A stretch of DNA of 64,000 nucleotides from Galbula dea (Eukaryota > Chordata > Aves > Piciformes > Galbulidae): positions 62,001 through 126,000 of the forward strand of contig VWZX01008168.1 of assembly GCA_013399015.1 (NCBI GenBank). The letters run 5' to 3'. The notes beneath the pieces are model-generated. The model was not told the origin of the DNA and did not search any database. It saw nothing but the letters and a program-made list of their open reading frames with translations. Made by a program: the position numbers and the translations under genes. How positions within the stretch are numbered: the first letter of the stretch is position 1; every line of letters begins with the position of its first letter. Positions 25,381-35,652 of the stretch are shown one piece after another.

Positions 25381-25754
25381 CCTCTGCAGCTCATTGCAAC
25401 TTCTACACATGTACTTTAGAACACCCAAAAAAGGATCTGCAAGCCACACTCATGCTAAGCAAGCAACAAGTGACCTCACCTCAGGGCTAGACAGACTTGG
25501 GCAGCAGCTCCACTAGTCTTTGCACTTAATTCTGGCTTCAATTAAAGCATCTGAGAAGGTGTTATACCTCTGAGCCCAGAGGTTGGAGACTTAGTAGGAT
25601 CCTCTTCTCAGAGTGATCCATGACACCATGCTCTCTGTACCATGACCTTCCATCGCTTTCCCAGGCAGGGGAACCAGGGTACAGCAAAGAATCAAACCTC
25701 CTTTCCATCTCTCTTCAACAGAAAGCTCCAGACCTGTGTCTGGACCTCTACCTA

Positions 25755-25925
25755 CCTTGCTCAGAGAGGTGGGAGATGTCCCATCCCTGGAACCATTCCA
25801 GCTCAGGTTGGACCTTGGAGCTCTGAGCAACCTGCTTTAGTTGCAAATGTCCCTGCTGACAACAGGGGAGTTGAACTAGACCTTGAAAGGTCTCTTCCAA
25901 CCCAGACCTTTTGTTGATTCCATGA
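25755..25925 (+). mobile_element. CR1 3' end
   Basis: tcagagaggtgggagatgtc to gaaaggtctcttccaaccca. Confidence 0.88.
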
Positions 25926-26198
25926 TCTATCAGGAATCTGCTTTGACAACATCAAATAACAGACAAAAAGATCCCCCAAAACTGAAAGCCCAAGTGGTTT
26001 GTAGTCATCTTAAGATCCCCAAGGGAAGTTGATGGTCTTCTTGAAGCAGTTGGATGAACTTGGGATTGTATACCTTCAGGAAAACAAAAATACCATGCAG
26101 AGACACAATCCTATGGACAACTAAAGGCTGCAGAATGACTCCAACAGGGCACGTTTGCCATCTTCAGGAGTGCAGCAGGAACTGCACATCAATGTATA

Positions 26199-26535
26199 CA
26201 ATCCCAGAACTGTCAGGGTTGGAAGGGAGCTTCAAGATCATCTAGTTCCAACCCCCCTGCCTGCCAGGGACACCTCCCACTACAGCAGGTTGCCCACAGC
26301 CCCCAGCCAGCCTGGCCTTCAAAGCTGCCAGGGATGAGGCTTCCACAGCCTCTCTGGGCAACCTGTGCCAGTGTCTCCCCACCCTCACAGGGAAGAACTT
26401 CCTCCTCACATCCAACCTAAATCTCCCCTCCTCTAGCTGGGATCCATTCCCCCTAGTCCTATCCTTACCTGACCTCCTGAACAGTCCCTCCCCAGCTTTC
26501 CTGTAGCCCCTTCAGATCCTGGCAGGCCACCTTAA
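26199..26535 (-). mobile_element. CR1 3' region, well-preserved subfamily
   Basis: ctgcctgccagggacacctc and tagctgggatccattccccc. Near-identical in its shared part to 30595..30896 (+) and 53499..53812 (-). Confidence 0.92.
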
Positions 26536-26569
26536 CCCTTACTTCCCAAGGTCATTTCCCACCTGGCAG

Positions 26570-26680
26570 CATTCTAACCACTCTGCTCCAGGTCTGTAGT
26601 GTTGCATGGGGTGGTTGTGACCCAAATGTTGGACCTGGCACTTGGCCCTGTTGAACCTCATCCCATTGTTCTCAGAATAC
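26570..26680 (-). mobile_element. CR1 coding-end fragment
   Basis: Antisense of the ORF2 terminus (ggccctgttgaacctcatcc). Confidence 0.75.
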
Positions 26681-26754
26681 AATGAAGTCAACATCAATAG
26701 ACACAGAAAGAAGGTGTTGGGTTGCTTTTTGCCTTTCAAACAGAAGTTCAAGAG

Positions 26755-26865
26755 CCCAAGAGACCTTTCAAGGTCATCTAGTCCAAATCCCCTGCAGTCA
26801 GCAGGGACATCTTCAACTTGCTCAGAGCCCCAAACAGATCCTCAGAGAGGATTTCCAGAATCATG
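26755..26865 (-). mobile_element. CR1 3' fragment, short
   Basis: tttcaaggtcatctagtcca and cagtcagcagggacatcttc. Confidence 0.82.
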
Positions 26866-27395
26866 CCCTGAACCAGGTTCTTCACTGGTGTAAATCAGGA
26901 CAGTGCCATCAACTTCAGCAGATTTAAGCCTTGATAGAAGCTGACCTTCCATCCCTCACCCTACTGCCACTGACCAAGACCAGTGATCCACCACCAGATG
27001 GAAAAAGTGCCTGAAAAAGGACCTTGAAAGAGTTCAAAGCTTTGAAAAGGTGATTACTGCAAAGCTCTAAGTTCCTGAGCTTGAAGGAAAGCCCCAAAGA
27101 ATTGGAGAAACCATGGGCAAGCTGAATTTAGGAGTGGTCACAGGACAAGAGGGATGGGAGAGGTCCCCAACCAACCCACCAAAGTAAACATTTGCACTTC
27201 AGTTTGGAATGTGGCTGAACTCAACTCTAGTCTGAGATGAGAATTAGGCATTTCTTTACAAGCCTGACTTGTTTACCTGGTGTAAGTGCAAGGTTCAAAG
27301 GCAGACCCAACCTATCTTAGACTCAAGAGACTGGCCAAGAGGTGTCAGGGTGCAGATGTGGTGGCTAATAAGCAGCAAAACCATCCCAGAAGCAC

Positions 27396-27486
27396 ACAGA
27401 ATCATTCAGGTTGGAAGAGACCTCTAAGATCATCAAATCCAACCATCAACTTGTCACCACCATGCCACTAAACCACATCCCTAAGT
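27396..27486 (-). mobile_element. CR1 3' end, short
   Basis: cagaatcattcaggttggaa; about 90 bp. Confidence 0.85.
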
Positions 27487-28064
27487 CTATACAAGGTCTC
27501 TTTGGTTTCAACAGCCATAACAGCATCTGAATTGGCCATTGTCTTCTCCTAGGCTCCAGGTACTATGCCTGAACAAGGTCCACAGGAGCACCTGGGACAC
27601 CTAGAAGAAACCAATGCTCTGTTACTTACCCACATACCTTGCTACAACATTCCAGGAGGGTCACAGAGACAGAGATGCAGAGAACTAGCTGGAGGTGTTA
27701 TCAGAAGAACATTTTGTCCCTGATTTAAACACAATAGCTCCACTCAGGGTAGCAATGGGGGTGGAGAGCCTTGGTCCCAGCCTGGCTGGCTCAGGGGAAG
27801 CACATAAGGACCAGCCTTGTTCGAAAGAATTTGGGGTTGTTTTTGTTCCACTCATGTGAACACTTTGCCCAAGGGTAGGAGGAAAGGAGGGGGTGGAAGT
27901 GGTGGCAAAGAGCTTCTGGTAGCTCCCAGAGTCACAGTCACCTAGGAGAGGCACCTAATGCAAATAGCAGTAGCATAAACCAAGCCCTCCCTTGGTCCAG
28001 TGAGCAGCTCAGGTGCCTTCAGAAGGTTAAACTTCTGGGCATGCCTGAGTGCTGCCTCCCATGC

Positions 28065-28072
28065 TATATAAA
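28065..28072 (+). promoter_or_regulatory. PSCA: PSCA TATA box
   Basis: TATATAAA lies 59 bp before the PSCA ATG, implying a transcription start near 28095 and a 5' UTR of about 30 nt. Position and spacing match the TATA box of the SLURP1-like gene. Confidence 0.7.
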
Positions 28073-28123
28073 CTACCCCACAAGGAAACAACTCATACTC
28101 AGCAGGAGAAAAGCTATCCCAAA

Positions 28124-28175
28124 ATGAAGTTTTTCCTTGTCCTTCTCCTGGGAGCAGTCCTCTGCTTGGACTCAG
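28124..28175 (+). CDS. PSCA: PSCA exon 1 (signal peptide)
   Basis: Start ATG has A at -3. Seventeen codons plus one base encode MKFFLVLLLGAVLCLDS, a typical signal peptide. The donor is g|gtaag (GT at 28176). The exon is 52 nt and ends in phase 1, the same length and phase as exon 1 of the SLURP1-like gene. Confidence 0.92.
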
Positions 28176-31100
28176 GTAAGGCAGAGTGAAGAGTCTCCCC
28201 CCCCCACATCCCCTCCAGTAGATCTTCAGCCAGGAGAAGAGATTCTGTGCTGGGGTTTGGAAGGGAGGGGAGAACTGCTGAGGTGGTTGTGGTATGAAGA
28301 GGATGGGATGGGGTGGGATGGCATGGAATGGAATTGGATCTGATGTTGCATGGAACAAATGTGTAGTCCCATCCTATGGCTGTTGTGATCCTAAGGCTTC
28401 CAGGAAAGAGAAATCCTATTTAACCCCAAATTTCCTTGCAATCAAAGTTATTTAACCCAGCCCATGTAGTTATGTGTGTCAGGTGGGGGGTTGGGGTATT
28501 TTTAATGGGGTGGGAAGGTTATTTTTCTTCTTCCTAGTTTTGCTCCAACTCAATTCTTGGGTTTTCATTCTAAAAGTGGTCTCTGATACTGCAGACAAAG
28601 GGAGAATGCCCTGCTTTGTCATTTTATACACTGGAGAGCTGGAATTGGGACACAATCAGGTTTAAAAGTATGTTTTAAATCAACTTTTTCCTATTAGCAG
28701 AGAACAGAAGTAGGAGATCTGAGCAGAAATCAGTAGATGATGCTTAAGGAATAGGTTAAGAAGGGTCTTGTACAACCTGGGCCAGACCTTCTCCTCTGCC
28801 AGGTTCCATCAGAGTGCTCTGAAATTTGCCTTTCACTGCATTATAAGTCAGATAATTCTAAGGGCAGAGTGCAGCACTACAGACAAACTGGGGTTTGGTT
28901 CCTTGCCTTTATGTCATTTATACCAGAATGGCTTGGACAGAAGGAGACCAAATGCCTCAAATCCCTTCCTGTTCCTGCTCTGATTAATACTAAAATTCCT
29001 AAATAGGGTTTTCTGTGTCCTAAAAGAGTATTTGAGGCATTAGAGTATTGACTTGAGGGATTCATGGTACAAAACTAGTGCTCATGGGGTCAAAATACAT
29101 ATCTATATATACATATACATCCAGCCACAACTGCAAGGCTCCAGTGATGCCCTGGGTCAAGGGTAGGTAACAGGAACAGGGAATTGCAACATGTTCTCAC
29201 TTCTCTGAGGACTATTTTTCCTCAGGACCAGACACATGGAAGCTGTAATGCTTATTTCTGCCTTTCCTTGGTGGACATAGCACAGCAGATGTGACCAGCA
29301 CTGGCTTTTGTCCCTCACAGAGCAGCATGTCCATGAAGGGTGACCTGGTTTGCAGGGGAAGGTGAAAAGCTCTGCTTGCACTTTGCTTTCTAAGAGAGGG
29401 TGGTGGAGAGTGCATGTCACACCTTGAGTCAAAGGGCTGCAGTCACAGAGTGTTAGGGGCTGGAAGGGACCTCTGGAGATCATCCAGTCCAACCCCCCTG
29501 GCAGAGCAGGGTCACCTACAGCAGGTTGCTCTGGATGGTGGCCAGCTGGGGTTCGGATGTCTCCAGAGATGGAGCAGCCTGGGCCAGGGCTTCAACACCC
29601 TCACACCAAACAAGCTTCTCCTCCTGCTCAGCTGCAACCTCCTGGCTTTCCTAACTTCTCTTGGTCTTTTGTAGGTTCTTCTTTGAAGTGCTACAGCTGC
29701 AAGTCAAAGCTCAGCAACAATGACTGTCAGAAGGAAGTGACCTGCACAGACAAGGAGATGTGCAAGACAGATGTGATCAGTAAGGCAAAGTGTGAATGGG
29801 CAGCATCCTAGGGGGGGGATGTTGGAGCCAAGTATGGTCTCTGCTTCAAGTGTCCCAGCTCTAAATACACCAGCTGGGGTGGGCTAGTAAAGCTCAGGGA
29901 GAGAAAAGCCAACTGGGGGGGGAAAAGGTGATAAAAAAACCTCTCAGATGACTTTCATGATAAGGAGGAATGACAGAAGGAAAATATTTATCCCTTGGTG
30001 GTAGCTGGTCCCTTGGTAGCTGTGCTGGCCAGCAGCAGGTCCTCACCCCACCCTGGTATGCACATGCTGTGCCCTATAAATTCCTCATTGTTTGCCAGTA
30101 GATGATGATCAAACCAGACCAGTATGGCCAGGAGAGTGCCAGTGGCTGGAATGAACCTCAGGAGGGAGTAGCTCAACCTGACATTGTCAATCCCTACAAG
30201 TGTCTCTCTCCTGTACAAAATTAGGTTTATTTTTCCTTTCCTGACACCAACATTTATTTGCCTACCAGTTTAATGGTTTAGTTTGTGATTTAAAATGGGA
30301 GAGACTGAGGCTGGTGAAACTTAGTTGTGAAGTTAGGAGGAAAGCTCAGTGCCAGAGCTAAACTGAAGGTAAATTCACTGAAGAACACAGCTTTTCACCT
30401 AGACCTATCTAGAGGCAGCTCTGGATGCAGCCACCAGCATGTCCCTGGGTAGAATCCTTTCACAGATAATGATTTAATTCTCCTATTTGAATTTTGGAAG
30501 AAATAAAAAGTTTGCTCTGTCTGGATCTGTGATGGCAGCTCAGTTGCTCTTAGACCTGGGGCACAAAACTCCACCAGTGGCATGTTAAAAGAAAGCTGGG
30601 GGGAGACTGTTCAGGAGGTCAGGTAGGGATAGGACTAAAGGGAATGGATCCCAACTAGAGGAGGGGAGATTTAGATTGGATCTGAGGAGGAAGTTCTTCC
30701 CTGTGAGGGTGGGGAGATACTGGCACAGGTTGCCCAGAGAGGCTGTGGAAGCCTCATCCCTGGCAGCTTTGAAGGCCAGGCTGGCTGGGGGCTGTGGGCA
30801 ACCTGCTGTAGTGGGAGGTGTCCCTGGCAGGCAGGGGGGATGGAACTAGATGCTCTTGAATCTCCCTTCCAACCCTGACAGTTCTAGGATTCTATGTTCA
30901 AACTCATCTTTCTTAGGCAGTAAATGTCATCATTATCTCACACCAAACAAGTCTCTCCTCCTGCTCAGCTGGAACCTCCTGGCTTCCAATTGGTGCCCAG
31001 TGCCCCTTGGCCTGGCCCTGGCCACCACTGAGCAGAGTATGGCCCCAGCCTCTTGCCCCCAGACTTTAGATATTGATAAGCATTGACAAGATAATCTCTC

Positions 31101-32086
31101 AGTCTTCTCCTTCCTTCTTGGAAAGCTCTATGAAAGAAAGATATATGGAAGATAAGCATGATTGCTGCTCATCCATTAGTAGCTGAGATCCCTCAGCAAA
31201 ACTATTAAAGCCTACTTTAATTATTAATTAAGTTATTAAGGTTTCAATAGCTACAGCTCTTTTAGAAACCCCTGAGAATTGTGCTGTGGAACACAATGCC
31301 CTAAGCAACCACATGGGGACTCAAAGCCTTTCCCTCCAACTGAGAAAATGATGTCCCCAAAAAGACAACCTGCTACAGTAGAACATGCCACTGTTTGGAT
31401 CCCTCATAAGGATGCCACCTCCCTATTGAGTTCACAGAATCATGGACTGCTTAGGATTGGAAGGGACCTTTCAAGGTCATCTAGTCCAACCCCCCTGCAG
31501 TCAGCAGGGACATCTTCAACTAGAGCAGGTTACTCAAAGCCCCAAACAACCTGACCTGGGATGGTTCCAAGTATGGGCCATCTACAACCTCTCTGTGCAA
31601 CTTAGACAGTGTCTCACCACCCTCAGTGGAAACATTTTCTGCCTTAGGTCTAGTCTAAATCTTCTCTTTCATCTTCAAACCATCACCCTTTGTCCTATCC
31701 CAACAGGTCCTGCTAAAAGGTCCCCTCTTTCTTGGAGGCCTCCTTTAAGTACTGGAAGGCTGCAATGAGGTCTCCCTGGAACCTCCTCTTCTCCAGGCTG
31801 AACAACCCCAAGGAGGTTCCATGAGGCTTGGCTTGCATTAAGTCCATGTGGTAATGGTCCTGTTTTTCTTCCAGGGCTTGTAGGGCTCTTCAACATCATC
31901 AACAAGGGCTGTGATGCCTCCTGTGAAGCAGAATATCAGGACTTCAGTGTAGGCACCAGGAACATCTCCTGCTGCAGCAGTGACCGCTGCAACGTCAACG
32001 CAGCCAGCGGCGTGAGGAGCAGCTACGGGATGGCAGCAGGGATAGCAGGCAGCATGCTCTGGATCATCCTGACCAACAGACTGTGA
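28124..32086 (+). CDS. PSCA: PSCA, GPI-anchored LY6/uPAR-domain protein (complete three-exon gene)
   Basis: Spliced CDS is 28124..28175, 29675..29779 and 31875..32086: 369 nt, 122 residues. Residues 1-18 form a signal peptide (MKFFLVLLLGAVLCLDS start). The LU domain follows with ten Cys in canonical order: LKCYSC, a third Cys in NNDC, VTC, MC, INKGC, ASC, SCC and RCN. The closing CCSSDRCN matches the family's CCxxDxCN signature. The stretch IRLVGLFNIINKGC across the exon 2/3 junction and the N-glycosylation site NIS just before the double Cys are close to what I recall of mammalian PSCA, which is why I call this orthologue rather than LY6E. The C-terminus has small residues (NAASG), a possible GPI attachment site, then a hydrophobic tail. 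Known family role: a glycolipid-anchored cell-surface protein of epithelia, with reported modulation of nicotinic acetylcholine receptors. All introns are GT-AG and phase 1. The gene name rests on recall, not a search. Confidence 0.93.
28299..28338. repeat. GGATG-like minisatellite in PSCA intron 1
   Basis: Imperfect ggatg/ggaat/ggcat pentamers just downstream of PSCA exon 1. Confidence 0.7.
29223..29443. repeat. Duplicated non-CR1 block, copy B (PSCA intron 1)
   Basis: Counterpart of 8410..8630 at a constant offset of 20813 bp, in the same orientation. The similarity continues into the adjoining CR1 for about another 130 bp. The copy lies about 230 bp upstream of PSCA exon 2. Confidence 0.85.
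29444..29649 (-). mobile_element. CR1 in PSCA intron 1, ending about 25 bp before exon 2
   Basis: Left part matches 8631..8760. From about 29590 (acaccctcacaccaaacaag) it follows the 11 kb/13 kb subfamily, so it may be mosaic or internally deleted. It stops at cctcctggctt, just before the branch site and acceptor of exon 2. Confidence 0.88.
29675..29779 (+). CDS. PSCA: PSCA exon 2 (first half of LU domain)
   Basis: The acceptor is ttggtcttttgtag and the donor is a|gtaagg. The exon encodes five of the ten LU cysteines (LKCYSC, NDC, VTC, MC). It is 105 nt, phase 1 at both ends. A CR1 fragment ends about 25 nt before the acceptor, and a good branch-point candidate (cctaac) lies in that short gap. 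Confidence 0.93.
30595..30896 (+). mobile_element. CR1 3' region in PSCA intron 2, well-preserved subfamily
   Basis: ggaatggatcccaactagag to agttctaggattctatg. Same subfamily as 26199..26535 in opposite orientation. Confidence 0.92.
30936..31110 (-). mobile_element. CR1 internal fragment in PSCA intron 2
   Basis: tctcacaccaaacaagtctc and ggcctggccctggccaccac. Confidence 0.88.
31434..31815 (-). mobile_element. CR1 3' region ending 60 bp before PSCA exon 3
   Basis: cacagaatcatggactgctt to cttctccaggctgaacaacc. Confidence 0.9.
31875..32086 (+). CDS. PSCA: PSCA exon 3 (second half of LU domain and GPI signal)
   Basis: The acceptor is tttttcttccag; the stop is TGA at 32084..32086. The exon encodes INKGC, the NIS glycosylation site, CCSSDRCN, and the tail GMAAGIAGSMLWIIL. 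The coding part is 212 nt, identical in length to the terminal exons of the other two LU genes here. It is noticeably richer in CpG than its surroundings. Confidence 0.93.
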
Positions 32087-32295
32087 GGAGTAAAAGAGGA
32101 CTCCTATGACCTCAGAACATCTTGGAGCATCCCTTCTTTCAGGGCAGGAACAGGGAGTGGTGTGGTGTAGTTGGGCTTACAGCATCCTTGGAGCTGATGG
32201 CAGATCTTGGCCATATGATGGCTTCTTTGTTATTGTATTGCTGTTGTGTCACCAAATAAGAAAGTATCTGTCCATGCTATCTTCATAACAACTAA

Positions 32296-32301
32296 AATAC
32301 A
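32296..32301 (+). promoter_or_regulatory. PSCA: Candidate PSCA polyadenylation signal (AATACA variant)
   Basis: No AATAAA follows the stop codon closely. AATACA lies 210 nt after the stop and is followed about 20 nt later by a GT-rich stretch (tgtgagtgtggt), a plausible downstream element. It is a weak variant hexamer, so this is tentative. Confidence 0.35.
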
Positions 32302-32414
32302 CTTCTTTCTGAATCACCTGTGAGTGTGGTACCTCTAGATCAATCAGGGATGGATTTCTGCCCCCAACAACAACTGCAGGTGATCATGTTGCATGTTTGG
32401 CCAATTGGTCATTG

Positions 32415-32885
32415 TTGTGTAGTCACAATGGTTTGTGCTGGAAGGGACCTGTAAAAGTTATCTAGTCCAACCCCCCTGCAGTGAGTAAAGATGTCCTCAA
32501 CTAGATCAGGTTGCTGAGAGACACATTCAAGTTGACTTGCAATGGTTCCAGGGATGGGACATCTCCCACCTCTCTGGGCAACCTGGGACAGGGTCTCACC
32601 ACCCTCAGTGGAAAACATTTCTTCCTTACTTCTAGTCTGACTCTCTTCTTCTTTAGTTTAAAACCAACACCTCTTGTCCTGCCACAACAGGACCTGCTAG
32701 AAAGGTTGTCCTCATTTTTCCTGGAGCCCCCTTTAAATACTGAAAGGTCACCAGAAGGTCTCCTTGGAGCCTTCTCTTCTCCAGGTTGAACAACGCCAAG
32801 TCTCTGAGCCTGTCCTCACAGCAGAGGGGTTCCAGCCCTCAGATCATTGCTGTGGCCTCCTCTGGACACACTCCAGCAGGTCCAG
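32415..32885 (-). mobile_element. CR1 3' region downstream of PSCA
   Basis: ttatctagtccaacccccct to ctggacacactccagcaggt. Confidence 0.9.
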
Positions 32886-34502
32886 GACAGCAGTGGGTGG
32901 AGGATTAAAATGGGAAGAAAATTGGCCAAGAGCCTAATTTTCCTCTTTAATCCCCTAAGAACTGTTTGAGCTGCAAAGGGTGTGCAGAGCCAGAGGCTGA
33001 AATAACAAAGCAGGATTTACCTGCTGGAGAAAAATCATCTGGAAGATTCATAACCATGGGATAAGGTCCAGCATCATCCCTGGGATGAAGTCAGTGGGAT
33101 GTCAGAAGATAATGACACCTTCTGCTGTTGTAAACCAGCAAAGGGCATAATCCCTTGAGATGCAAGAGATTAACAAGCTGCTAATTGTAGGGAGCAGGGA
33201 AGGGATTTCCCCAAAGGCAACTACCTTCCTTCTATGAGCCACCTCTGGTTGTTGGTGGAGAGAAGGTATGGGACATGGAGGGTGATTTATTCTGGCTTTT
33301 GCAAACCTTCTGAGGCTTAGTCACTGGCAAGGGAGCTCATCCAGCTGGACATCTTCTAGACAGACTGTTTTCCAGCTCCATGACCTCTCCAGTCCATGGG
33401 TTCATCTTCTTGCACTGCAAGAAGACCCCTGAGGCACTTCTGCCCTGAAACAACCCCCAGGCAGTCAGGGTTGTTCACATCCAGTGATGATCCACCTTGT
33501 TAGAGTGAAGAGAGGACTTTCCCATGCTCTGGTGGTTGAGACCTCATTCCTGGCCCTTTACAGGCTGAAGGAATGATTCCTGCTCCCAATTTCTTCTCTG
33601 TCCAAGTTCTGGAAGGAGTCCACCATTGAGAGATGAGGGATTCTCCTCTGGATTTATCTGGAGATGCATCCTCTCTGGGGCTATAGCTGGAGGTTTTTTT
33701 GCATGCAGTGCTGGAAGGTGGTGAGGATTAGATAGTTTGGAGGAGGTGCAGCTGGGCCATGACTCAGTAAAAAGCAGGGGAAAAGACCCTGCAGATGCCA
33801 CATGGAGCTGACTGGTGAAACTCACTGCTGCTTGATGGATACCTAGGGCAACACTTGCACAAGACCACACTCTCTATTCAGGTCACCAACAGAAAACTTC
33901 CAAAACAACCCTCTAAATTCTGGGAAGGATTAGGAGGTGGTGAACTAGGGCAGATAAATGACTCAACCATGGGTCAGAACTTGGACTGGTCCAGGGTGGA
34001 ACCAGGAATAGGATTGCTGATAACAAGGTTGGCTTCTCCTCCTGTCTTATAAACCCCTCAGAAACACAAACAGGACTCAGTCCCACCTGCTCTGATCTGC
34101 ACCTTTTGCCAGGAGCATGCTCTGTTGGTACAGAAGAGCTGGCACCACTCAAATGTGCAAGCCTTGCCTGAAGGTTGAGTTACTCCCCAGGTGCAAGCCC
34201 TACCTGAAGGTTGAGTTACTCTCTAGGTGCTGAGAAAAAGGTCCAGGAGTCACCTTACTGAGTGGCTTGACCTTGCTGGCTGAGTAGCATTATCAGTCTT
34301 CTCCTAGCAGAAGACCTAAAAACTTGAGGGGAAGATCTTGAAACAACTCAATCCACCATGTAAGCCAGAGATTTCTGTTCCTCCAGCACCACACTGCAGT
34401 TCACCTGTTTAAATAATAAAGAGATGGACAATAAAATGGGGAGTTTCTTTTCATCCAAGGGCAGCAACTGCACTTTCCTAGAGGCTGCAGTTGCATTCCC
34501 TG
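32886..34502. other. Intergenic, nothing recognised apart from the 36-bp tandem repeat
   Basis: Unique sequence downstream of PSCA; no further LU exon found on either strand. Confidence 0.5.
34155..34226. repeat. 36-bp tandem duplication
   Basis: Two units start at 34155 and 34191 (gtgcaagccttgcctgaagg...), nearly identical. Confidence 0.85.
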
Positions 34503-34768
34503 TGGCAGGACAAGAGGAAATGGCCTCAAGTTGCACCAGGGGAGGTTTAGATTAGATATCAGGGAAAATTTCTTCCCAGAAAGAGTTGTTAGGCATTGAC
34601 CCAGGCTGCCCAGGGCAGTGGTGGAGTCACCATCCCTGGAGGGGTCCAAAAACCATCTAGATGTGGCACTTAGGGCCATGGTTTAGTGGCATGGGGGTGA
34701 TAGGTTGATGGTTGGGCTTTATGATCTTAGAGGTTTCTTCCAACCCTAATGGTTCTGTGATTATGGGA
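34503..34768 (+). mobile_element. CR1 3' end
   Basis: ggacaagaggaaatggcctc to ccctaatggttctgtgatta. Confidence 0.9.
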
Positions 34769-35445
34769 TGCATGCAAACACAGAGCTCTCCAGTGATGTC
34801 ACCTCTTACAGATGGGAAAAGCAAAGCAATTCTGATCTGCAGTGACTGTTTTGGTAGGATTTTGGTGGGAGGAAACATTCACTTTCCAAGAAAAACCTGG
34901 TGCATTTTATTGTTATGATGTTGGATTTGCTTCTGGAAGTAAATCTCCCTGTGGAGAGGGATTAGGGCATTCAGTATTTCCTATGATCACCCAGGACCTG
35001 CCCTTGCTCTGAAAAACTGTCACCAAGATCCTCTGAATTCAACCCAACCTGCAGCAGCTGACTTAAGAGCATTTGATCCCACTGGAAGAAAGCCTCCAGG
35101 GCAGAGGAGTTGGCATCCAAGGCCCAGCAGTTCCTTGCTGTGCTCCACATCTCCTTGCCCTGCAGCAAGCTCTCCAAACCTCTGCCTTGTACAGATGTTA
35201 TCTGCTCCCCAAGGAGTTGAAACATGCTCAGGGAGTGACTTTAGCAGAGCCAAGGGAGAGACTGAGGCTAAAAATAAGCTCAAGTAGTCACAGAGCTGGG
35301 CAAGGATTATCTGCTACCTACCCACCCTGCACTGCCACATTCCTGCTCTGGGTGTTGTGCAAGGAGACTTCTGTGGTCCAAATCGACCAGAAAGAGCCTG
35401 CAGTTAGCTCTGCTCTGCTCTGCCAGCTACTAAGCCACTGGAGAA

Positions 35446-35652
35446 TCATAGAATCATGCAGGTTGGAAGAGACCTCCAAGATCATCAAGTCCAAGCATCA
35501 ACCTATCACCCCCATGCCACTAAACCATGGCCCTAAGGACCACATCTAGATGTTTTCTGAACTCCTCCAGGGATGGTGACTCCACCACTGCCCTGGGAGC
35601 ATCCACCTGACCTGAACTTCCCCTGGTGCAACTTGAGGCCATTTCCAGAGGA
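35446..35652 (-). mobile_element. CR1 3' end with internal gap
   Basis: The usual span between ccaccactgccctgggagc and acctgaacttcccctgg is missing, so it carries an internal deletion. Confidence 0.88.

Noticed and set aside
28137..28343. 68-codon frame overlapping PSCA exon 1 in another frame
   Set aside because: A shadow of exon 1 running into the GGATG minisatellite.
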